From: Kingdonia uniflora
Taxonomy: Eukaryota; Streptophyta; Magnoliopsida; Ranunculales; Circaeasteraceae
NCBI GenBank assembly: GCA_014058105.1
Contig: JACGCM010000779.1
Coordinates: forward strand, 2,108,001 to 2,172,000
Reading direction: 5' to 3'
DNA: 64,000 nt
The position numbers and the translations under genes were made by a program. Below are positions 55,493-64,000 of the stretch, piece by piece. How positions within the stretch are numbered: position 1 is the stretch's first letter; the number at the start of each line of letters is the position of its first letter. A model generated the notes under the pieces. It searched no databases. It worked only from the letters and a program-made list of their open reading frames with translations, and had not been told where the DNA came from.

Positions 55493-57899
55493 ATAATGTG
55501 CTACTGGTTACGAACCTCAAGCTTATGCCTACTAAAAGTAAGCATGTGACAAGGTCACATAATGTTGGGTCTAGTGATAGGGGAAGTTACAGACAGCGTC
55601 ACAACCGCAGATTAGCAAGAGGTGGTAACAACAGCAAGATTCAATTCTAGCGATTAGTAACCTGAGGCAAGGGGACAAGAAGTTCACCAATGGACCAAAA
55701 TAGAATATTAAGAATTTTAAAATGGTTACGAGATAGCCGGGTACGGGATTGCAAGGCACCCCAGATGATCTAAAGAGATCAGCCCAGAACTTATCACGTG
55801 ATCGCAGCTAGCACAGACCATGCTACGGCAGAGTCTGCAGCTTTAGATTCCTCCCATGATACCAATGCAGCATTGGATCAAGTTCAAAGAATGAATAGTA
55901 GTAAATTCTCAATAGATGAATGATATCACCTAAAGAGCATTGCAGAGTAGTAACTTTACTTGTTGAAGTACTAGTTTTGCTTTATTAGTTCTATCATTGA
56001 CTGAGTTGGGAGCTCATCAGTGTTTAGTTTAATAGAATACTTGTGACATGCACTGGTTTGGTATCCCATCTATGTGAGATTGTTCTTTGATTTTATTTTG
56101 TGATTATTTGAATTTATTGCTTAGGAAGTAGTTAAATTCTATGTATGATAGTTGATCTACTACATACAACCTGCCTATGGATTTATCCGCTCATTGAGCA
56201 TGACCGATAATTGGATGAGTGGCGACACATGTCTAAGAGATATTAGTACCATACACTCGATGCTTTTAAGATATGAATATATTTCTTGTCTAACCTTGTG
56301 CATCGGGGATGACACGAATATCATTGACATGACCAATATGATAGAACGCACTGAGTGCGTCACGCTATTACTATCTAACGGTATGATACAACATATCTAG
56401 TCCACTTTATAAACTTGCAAATCCAGCCAGATTTTACTAACTTAAGGGAGATACATAATAATATTTATCACGTAATGACTGTCGGGGAAAATGACAAACA
56501 AGGTTCTGTCTATTCACTCCATGTCTAAAGGTTAGAACATGCTATTGGAACGGTTTCCAATACACTCCTCAGGGATCAGATAGTGAGGAGGATTATCGGG
56601 ATTACATCTCAATTTTCATTAAAGGTGAGAAGATCCAGAGAGTGTACGTATAACGATTGCTTTCAAGGAAAGTTTATTATTTTATCCTAGTATGACCATG
56701 GTGGAGTGGGATCTCCAGCCTTTGCTCCAAATGCATCCATGGAGATACATGTAGACCTTTTAATCCACATAGTGGCCCACTTGAATATTTATGGTCATAA
56801 AAGACACATCTAGGAGATGGTCTTACGTCTACTCATAAAATCTAGGAATGCAACATTAACACGACTTCTCACTTGGATCATTCGATTGTAGGCTCAGTTC
56901 CTGGATTAACATATCAGAGTCGATTAATGCGACTTGGCGGGGGCTTAGGAGTTAGACTCACAGGCTTTTGATGATTATTTTACCACTAAATGGGATAGAT
57001 GATTTAACATCGTGAGTACCCCATACCATACCCAACTCGGGATTTGTGGAGAACCTAATCTAACAATTTAGGATAATAACTAGGCCACTGTTATTACAAT
57101 CACAGCTTTCGGCTAGTGTGCAGGATTTGTATTTTTTCTCCCGCAATACTGATTAGAGTTCGTCCCTTAGAAAATCGTCAAATTATTTTTCCCAAAAGTG
57201 ACTAGTAACTGGGTCGGAGCCCAGTATCGCCCATTGATGAATATTTAGATATTTCATACAGGTGCCAATTGTACCATAATGTATGAATATGGGACCCTCA
57301 ACGTTAACCTGGTATTATGTGGGTTACGATTCATATTTATCACTAAATATTTTGATCCACTGTCGACGTATATACTGCAAGACAGATAATTATCACTTTG
57401 ATGAGATGATATTCCTAGGGCTGAGGATACTTCTAAGAGGTCTTGGCAAACTCCATCGTTATCTCATCTAGATCCCTATACATAAGTTAGGTGACAATAA
57501 GGTTCAACGGATTTCAAACCTCCAATAGGCCATAAATGAATTGCTAGACACATTCATAGATACTATTAAAGTACCATAAGTATATGTATCTACAAGTAAT
57601 ACACCTACACAGCAGAACGTTATAGGGGAACTAGTACCGCAGCAGAACATTCTAGGGGAATTAATACCGCACACGATTTGAGGCTCACACTTAGTGCAGA
57701 GCACCATTGGAAGAAAGTATTATGAGCTGGGGAGCTGCAGAATAAGGGAAAAATATGACTAATGGTTTAGTCAGTTCATCGTGGATGAAACTAGCCATCG
57801 ACAAGGTATTCATATTTGCTGATGTACTCAAATTCAGAACCACTTATTGTAAACGACTGTGTATTGTTGTACATTAACAAATATAGGTGTCTAAAATCC
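55493..57899 (+). other. Copia element 3 internal (expected gag-integrase), no readable coding
   Basis: By position this is the protease-integrase part of copia element 3. Short open frames do not contain catalytic words I can identify. Decay by many point changes and indels is likely. Confidence 0.4.
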
Positions 57900-59400
57900 A
57901 AGCGGAGCTTAGCTTGCGCATAATGCAAAGTGATACTATTGAGCCTGTTGAATATAAATGGGAAAGGTACGGAAACACAATTAACTCGGAGAAATAATTT
58001 TGTCAAGGCAAGACTAGTTGCCCAGGAAATCTTTAAGAGATCTGGCATCGATTGTAGTGTGACCTATTACCCAGTTATAGACAGTATAACGTTTTAGTAC
58101 TGATTAGTCTGTCAAGTTGTCGATGACAAGCTAGACATGTCTCTGATGTAAATATCGCGTATCTATATGGGAAATTAGATACGGATATCTACATAAAGCT
58201 ACCTGGGGAGCTATAGGCTTCTGGAAGCAATTAAGCCCGACACACGAGGTGTGTACGTAATAAAACTCAAAAAGTTATTGTTGACTTGAAGTAATTGGGG
58301 CCCATGAGACATAGTAAGTTGACTGAGTATTTGAAGGTTGGGGACTTTGCAAATATCCTTATCTGTCCATGAATTCTTATTAGAACACAGATATTAACTT
58401 CAGTATCATCACAACAATGCACTAAATGATTTTGAAATCATTAGGCCTCCGGGGGAGATTGCGAGAGCCACTGAATACCTTGGGAAGGAGTTCAAAATAC
58501 AAGACCTTAGGAAATCAAGAGTATCTCGATTTGCAGGTCGAACATCTTAATAGTGGCACTCGTAGACCAAGCAATATATATCAGAAGAGTTATCTAATAC
58601 TTTGATATGGATGTATCACAAGGTGCTAAGTCGTTTATTCGCACGTCCAACATTTAGGTGTGGACAACGACATCTTCTACCATCCTAATGGAGGAAGAAA
58701 CTTCTAGGGCCATGGTACTAGCTAGGAGGTGATTTACTATAGTTAGCTGGTTATACTAGACCCAATGACTCATTCACAATAAACTGTTTGTTTTGCCATA
58801 GTTCTGTTCCTACCCAAAGGTACTAGATTGAGATCAGATATATTCTGAGATATCTCATCGGCACAAAAGATTGGGGTCTGTTCTATCCGCAACTTGGCAA
58901 ACGGGAAATTATAGGATATGACGATACAAGATTTTTGTCAGATCCACATAAAGGCTGATCACAATCAGGTTATGTATTCTTGTATAGAGATACTAGGATT
59001 TCATGGAAGATCAATGAGGTAGACAATGGTTGCTACATCCTCGAACTACGTAGAGATTCTTGTACTACATGAAGCTGGCAGATAATATTTCTGGTTGCGA
59101 TCTATGATCAACCACATCAATGGGAGTTGCGGTCTGAGTTCTATCCAAGATAAACCGACGACACTTTATGAAGACAGCGTAGCTTGTATCGTTCAAGTCA
59201 AGGGCGGATTTATTAAAGGTGATAATACAAAACATATTTTTCCAAAGTTCTTCCAAATACATGAGTTGTAGAAGACGAATGAGATCAATGTTGTTCAAGT
59301 CTATTTAGAAGAAAACCTAGCTGATCTATTTACGAAGGTTCTTTCATATCCTACGTTTAAGAGATTGGTTCATTGAATTGGCATGCTAAGTTTACAAGAC
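57900..59400 (+). pseudogene. pol: Copia element 3 RT and RNase H (heavily decayed)
   Basis: Readable words in changing frames: FVKARLVAQEIFKRSGID (near 57998-58050), TYYPVIDSITF (58060-58095), VNIAYLYGKLDTDIYIKLPG (58145-58205), the copia RT core, then RNase H: TTLYEDSVACIVQVKGGFIK (near 59160-59220), GDNTKHIFPKFFQIHEL, NEINVVQVYLEENLADLFTK (59280-59337) and the copia C-terminal KRLVH, stop, IGM. The YVDD motif could not be read. Confidence 0.75.
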
Positions 59401-59684
59401 TTATTATTTCAGGGAGATAGATCTCAGGGAGATTGATGTCAGGGGGAGTAATCCCATCTTGACGTGGACGCATGCATGTTATACTCTTTTCCTGATAGCG
59501 CAGTTTTTATCCTAGGAGGTTTTACTGGCTGGAGATTTTGGTGAGGCAACGTATGCACGTCCACAACCCATACAGTGCATAAGATTTTACACTTTCCCTG
59601 CACAACTTTTTTCTCAAGGGGGTTTTGCTAGGCAGAGGTTTTAATGAGGCAAGTCTTCCTATTATGGAACACCCCAAGGGGGAG
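59401..59684 (+). other. Copia element 3 3' untranslated part and polypurine tract
   Basis: Contains GTTTTTATCCTAGGAGGTTTTACTGGC and a related phrase GTTTTGCTAGGCAGAGGTTTTAATGAGGC, known from the tails of several plant copia elements. The polypurine tract CCAAGGGGGAG lies at 59674-59684, directly before the LTR. Confidence 0.7.
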
Positions 59685-59950
59685 TATTAGGAGTTGGGTC
59701 CAAGCTCAGGCTAGGAACCCAATAGGGTTGGGGTGTCCTATACGGACTCCTAACAAGCCGGTAGGCCCGATAGGGTTATGGGGAGAGTTTGAGTAGATTA
59801 GGTAACTTATGTTGTAGGTTATATATATATATCTGTATTATGTACAGAGAACAAGATGATGAATCAATAAGAAATCTATCTTTCTCTCATTCTTTTTGTT
59901 CATACAATATAGTACTGTTTATATTGCTCTAGATTAATTATCTCTCAACA
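59685..59950 (+). repeat. 3' LTR of copia element 3
   Basis: TATTAGGAGTTGGGTCC to TCTCTCAACA. TG is changed to TA at the start. It shows the TATAT repeat and a transcript-end-like part (GAATCAATAAGAAATC near 59854) that is missing from the 5' LTR. Confidence 0.8.
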
Positions 59951-62570
59951 AAAGCCACAAAAACTCCAGGTATATATGTGTACGTAATATTGTTTTTCAA
60001 TTTTGGTATTTATAATGTGTGCCTTATGACCACCACATTTCCCTAACGCAATTAATGGTTCATATGCAAAGCCCTATAACTAATGTTTTGTTGGGTAACT
60101 TGGGTCTTATATATATATATATATGTTATGGAGGTTGTGTAGTCGGGCATGCAGAACTGGCATCAAACATATCTCTGATATCGATTTTGAATAAGTTTTG
60201 TGGTTTTGTTATGGAAAATATTGAACCGTTATCGATAAGTTAAGAGATACTTATATCCTATCTGGTTTGCATCCATTCAAAGATGTAGGAAATTATTAAC
60301 TAATCTTTTGCATCCTAGCCAGGTTTTATTGATTTACGGTCAGTGTCTTAAACATATTGTGATCGTAGCTGTGATTGCTACTACTACATGAAGATTAATT
60401 TGGGATCATTGCTTTCATTGGTGATTCCATATGAGAGTTTGGTGTACATTTCATGAAGAATGAAATGAATCGGTTTGATGTCTTCGCTAGATGGAAAGCT
60501 TAGGTTGAGATTGAGATAGATTCAATGTTGAAGTGTCCTGGGTCTAACAGTGATGGTGATCGATTTTGCAGTGATGACTTTGTTTTGTTCAATGCATCTA
60601 TTAGGATTGAAAAGCTTGAGAAGATCTTAATGATACTATAATGGGTTAGTGTGGTCTGTGAGATTACAGACAGGGTGCGGAGTATGAAATGCTTCACCAT
60701 GTTGTAAAAGTAGTTTTGGGGAGATTTGATAATTTCAGCGGTTGATATAGAGCTTTGGTACGCATTGGATCTTAGACTATTAGAAGAGATTACTTAGATG
60801 AAAAAAGAGGTAATCATTTATGCTTCTTTTGTATATTCTAGTAGTAGATCATTACCATATTATATGTCTAATTTGTGCATGTTCATTGGATATGTTTGTG
60901 ATGATTTTAGTGACCAATCTTGTGATGCAAAGAATTAGAGAATTGTCTAATTAACTGATGTGATATCTAATGATGATGTCTTGTGCAAAGACATGAATAA
61001 GCAGACCAAAAAAGTGGATTTATCAGGGTCATGTGAGTATGTTCAAATCTATGCAGAGATGGTGTTAGAACCATTAGTTCAAAAGTTTCAACAAGAACCG
61101 TATACTTCTCCGAATATTATGAAAAGAAGAAACCAAAGTTTCGAGACCTGCGGCCCATTATCATTACTCCCGGCATTGTTTGTGGCTAGCCCATATAAAA
61201 CTTGCCATGGATTATGATGAGATGGGATCTCAATCGTCATATCGGGTATAGGATGTAATCCTATTACCGATGGTAAAAATATTTACATCACAAGTTGGTT
61301 TACAAGTGAAACAAGAACAAGTTTGTTCAAGGCAGTTTAAAATGGAATTTTTGGTAAAGTGCTTTCAAGAAGAAACGGGTGTTTATGTCAAGATGTTTTG
61401 GTTCACCGATTGTGAAGGTAGTTGTATTGTGGTAACTTTGGTTTTTGGAATGAGTGATTTTTGATATGAAATGAAAAATTCTTCATGATTGATCTTATTA
61501 AATATGGGTATGTAAGTCGGCTACAGGGATACATAGTTACCGGGTAAAATTGTATTATAGAGGCTCATACATAAGAGCTCATATGCGTGTTCGAGACATA
61601 CACTAAAATGATGGTGCTTAATGTTAGATATGTTTATATCATTGGTGGGTTTAGGAAATACCAAAGAGACCATTGTTGATGTGAGTTTTGAGAACCCATG
61701 GATCGTCCGATCTTAGAGTATGGATGATATGCTAGTTGCGCATTCAAGATCTAACAATATGTGAGATTGAAGAGCCCAAGTAACGGTTATCTCAATAAAG
61801 GGATGAACTGATTGATTGGCTAATCCTTGGCATATGGTATTGTATAAATAGGAAGAATGCGAAGCATAAGTTGTTATTAACATGGTATATTGAGAGTAGT
61901 TGGAGCGTTATTTGTTAACATGCTATTTGTTATTTACTTCAGGCTTGAAATACATGTTTGTTTGGCTATGAAGCAATATGAGTTTAGATTGAGGTATGTC
62001 TAACTCATTTGATGATTTGTTTGCTAATGTATGTTATGGTTTACATGAGACTGGAGATTTACCATGAATTGGGGAACTGTGAGATATTGATTGTAAATAT
62101 TATGTACTCGAAGAAGACTCGGTTATAGGTCATAGCTATGGAGTGATTCTTGTTCGGTTTGTAGGGTTGTGTGCACTTATTATGGCGGAGTAAGTTAGTG
62201 ACATGGAAAGGGTTGTAGTTTTGTTGTGTTATAACGAAGCTACTTGGGTTTCGAGATGACGATGGTTAATTTCATTATTGATTGCAAAGGCATAAGTGAG
62301 GTTATAAATGTGGTTCCTTTGAAGATGGGTGAAGTTAAGGGAAACTCACATTTTAAATTTCAACTAGGACATTTGTTAAAGGTTGTGAAATTTTGTAAGT
62401 GGGTCTTCATGGTTGATGGTTTGCGGGTAGTGCGAGCAATTTATTATTGAGATCTAGAGATGGGTTATGGTAAATTCTATTTCAAGTAAGAGATTGTTGA
62501 GTAATGAATTCGAATATGGTGTTCGTAGAAGTTCATTATGTTCGTGGGACAAACGAGGGCAAAAACGAAG
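59951..62570. other. No gene recognised
   Basis: Flank of copia element 3. An AT repeat lies at 60106-60124. The phrase at 60257-60285 matches 27897-27925. Open frames at 60960-61217, 61270-61464 and 62244-62450 share no frame and show no recognised motif; they may be remains of the coding part of an LTR element whose LTR follows at about 62580. Confidence 0.4.
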
Positions 62571-62579
62571 GTGAAAAAG

Positions 62580-63000
62580 TCATTTTGATGAGTTTTCAGT
62601 GTTTATGTTCGAACAGGACTTTAGTCTGCTCAAACAGAAGAGGCATAAACTTCTCAATTTAAATAGACTATCTTTGTTCGAATAAACTCTCAGATACAGG
62701 TCTATTCGAATAGACTTTAGTCTCTGTTTGAATAGACCTCGCATTTTAGCCTTTTCAAGTTGTTTTGGTAATCGTTTGCTTGCCTCGTGATTTATAATTT
62801 GAGCCCTAACTCATGTAATGCCCTCCCAAGTATATAAGGGATACTTAGAGTGTTTCTTAGGTATTGTTGAGAACCTAATGTGAGTTTAATCCTAGAGTGA
62901 TAATTAGGGCTTGAGAGACTCCATTAAAGCTTTGAGGAAGCTTGAGTAATTGTAATCTATTTGATTCATAGTGGATTGTTCGTTGGGGAGTGGTTTTTTA
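62580..63000 (+). repeat. LTR-like segment with TTCGAA palindromes
   Basis: Holds TGTTCGAACAGG (62609), TGTTCGAATAAA (62678), CTATTCGAATAGACT (62702) and GTTTGAATAGAC (62728), then a TATA box AGTATATAAGGG (62830), then CTTGAGAGACTCC. This order (palindromes, TATA, CTTGAGAG) is the same as in the LTRs of gypsy element B. Boundaries are not defined and no partner LTR is in the window. Confidence 0.5.
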
Positions 63001-63482
63001 CCTGTTACTATTTTTCATTTCTTTCCTTCGGGTAAATTGTTGTGTTTGATTTCGTTATTTCGTTTAATTTCTCAATTGGCGTTTCCGTGTATCGTTCTTG
63101 GGCGAGGGATTGGGATTAGCAACCCTAATTCCGAGCACTGCGCCCATTCATATATCCATTATTTCTCTGTAATATGCCTTAAGAAATTATGTTGCCTTGT
63201 TATCTGGAGTTATATTCTTTCTTTCCAATGGTAAGCTTAAACTGACGTGCAGCGGAATACGCTTTTATTTTATTTTATTTTATTTTTTTTGCCAATAACA
63301 ACTCGTAAAACGCTCTTATTAAAGAGATCCCCTGTTTATAAGTAGATAAAAAAACAATAATAAATAAAAATTAAATCTCTTGCTCCAAAAAAGGAACAAA
63401 ATATTCAGGACTACCGACCCCTTAGTCTCATATACCGAGATCTTGGTGTTACCCTTAACTACATGCATGCATAGTATTATGT
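63001..63482. other. No gene seen
   Basis: Between the LTR-like segment and the purine-permease exon. The 63350-63482 part is probably the 3' untranslated region of the permease gene (minus strand). Confidence 0.4.
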
Positions 63483-63821
63483 TTACATAGTTGTAAAACC
63501 ATTATGTTCCGGATTCAGTGCTGGCTTCTCAATCTTGCTTTTTTTGAACTCACCGTAGAAGTAGGAGAAGAATCCCCAAATGGATAAAGCAAGAGAAATG
63601 CCCTTTTCGGCTTTGAAATCTTCGTGGTAGAATATAACGGCTAATATCTCTGTTATAGGAAGGCAAATTGCTATCATTATACCAGAAAACAAAGACGAGG
63701 CGCTAAATATGACTCCCGCTGCTCCTAAGAAGAAACACTGCCAAACAACTGCAGTTACCACTAGAACCAAGTAATACTTGGCTTCTCCGATCTCATACTC
63801 TCTTGCTTCTTTTGGAATAGC
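63483..63821 (-). CDS. Purine permease (PUP family), last exon
   Basis: PUPs are plasma-membrane proton-coupled carriers of purines, cytokinins and some alkaloids, with about ten membrane spans. The exon begins after an acceptor TTGTTTTGTTGTAG (63822-63835) and reads AIPKEAREYEIGEAKYYLVL, VVTAVVWQCFFLGAAGVIF, SASSLFSGIMIAICLPITE, ILAVIFYHEDFKAEKGISLA, LSIWGFFSYFYGE, then a polar tail ending PEHNGFTTM and a stop at 63483. Three hydrophobic segments correspond to the last membrane spans. The words WQ-FFLGA-GVIF-ASSL-SGI, IFYHE-F-AEKG and WGF-SYFYGE are characteristic of PUPs. There is no stop or frame break, so this is probably a live resident gene whose earlier exon(s) lie beyond 64000. It is the only intact host exon in the window that is not inside a transposon. 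Confidence 0.9.
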   Translation of the reverse strand, partial: AIPKEAREYEIGEAKYYLVLVVTAVVWQCFFLGAAGVIFSASSLFSGIMIAICLPITEILAVIFYHEDFKAEKGISLALSIWGFFSYFYGEFKKSKIEKPALNPEHNGFTTM

Positions 63822-64000
63822 CTACAACAAAACAATCAAGTTGGTAAGTAAATGGTTTGCAACATGTTTTATAATAGTCAAATTTGCCAACCCTTCCTAG
63901 TTCTCTCATTAGTCGATCAGACAAAATCCATAACTCATCAAGGGAATAAACTTGTGATTTTCCCATTATAAGTATTTATCCTCTCTAACGCGGTGGAGAA
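63822..64000 (-). other. Probable intron of the purine permease gene
   Basis: Lies upstream of the last exon on the minus strand and runs to the window edge. No second exon is visible in these 179 bases, and the donor is outside. Confidence 0.6.

Larger units (their letters stand above)
29607..59950 (+). mobile_element. Ty1/copia element 3, 30 kb apart through nested insertions
   Basis: The LTR start (29607) and the 3' LTR (59685-59950) share about 140 bases, including GGCCCGATAGGGTTATG and TAGGTAACTTATGTTGTAGG. The target copies are AAAAC (29602-29606) and AAAGC (59951-59955), one mismatch. Own sequence is 29607-30535, 50823-52352 and 55493-59950, about 6.9 kb. The rest is a gypsy element (30536-50817) and a solo LTR (52353-55492). 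The RT and RNase H remain recognisable near the 3' end. Confidence 0.78.

Overview
This window is nuclear DNA of a flowering plant, most likely a eudicot. Plant-only gene families appear (purine permease, oligopeptide transporter, PLS-class PPR, THIC, ERD7-type senescence domain, class III peroxidase). Splice signals are plant-like, and nearly all remaining DNA is plant transposable elements. The only segment that looks like an ordinary resident gene is the last exon of a purine permease on the minus strand at the right edge (63483-63821).

Layout, left half. 1-1000: minus-strand Tat-type Ty3/gypsy pol remnant. 1001-2215: hAT-like end and a GCGC/TTCTGAA palindrome repeat. 2270-5866: truncated Ty1/copia element (LTR, tRNA-Met primer site, gag, protease, integrase start). 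5867-6609: minus-strand Tat leader and LTR. 6690-7989: gene-like minus-strand fragments. 8880-10545: minus-strand copia RT/RNase H. 11024-12103: oligopeptide-transporter pseudogene. 13069-23977: a chain of related Helitrons carrying pieces of host genes (SMC2, peroxidase, THIC, a LINE-type zf-RVT segment and an unrecognised multi-exon gene). 24083-27498: deletion derivative of a Ty3/gypsy family, with 5-bp target duplications. 28179-29340: non-autonomous hAT element with a perfect 8-bp target duplication, inserted into one copy of a tandem repeat.

Right half. 29607-59950 is one old Ty1/copia element spread over 30 kb by nested insertions. Its leader is split by a minus-strand Ty3/gypsy element (30536-50817, target duplication AGTTA). 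That element is itself split twice: by a plus-strand Tat element (32655-41306), and by a CACTA transposon (44083-49938, target duplication AGA) that carries an ERD7-like exon and a PPR pseudogene. A 3.1-kb solo LTR (52353-55492) sits further along the copia body. 59951-62570 is unassigned, and 62580-63000 looks like another LTR.

Most interesting signals. (1) The nested Tat element has, on its antisense strand between pol and the 3' LTR, a gene that reads as three exons with consistent phases (39408-40789). (2) Palindromes built on TTCGAA, with three kinds of flanks, recur in LTRs of both copia and gypsy elements and partly share a neighbouring GGAAATTTGGCCCA block. (3) The Helitron family ends in three successive hairpins. 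(4) In the 24083/30536 gypsy family the LTRs end TG...TA and the gag ATG straddles the LTR/primer-site junction in both copies. All family assignments come from reading translated motifs by eye; no database search was possible.
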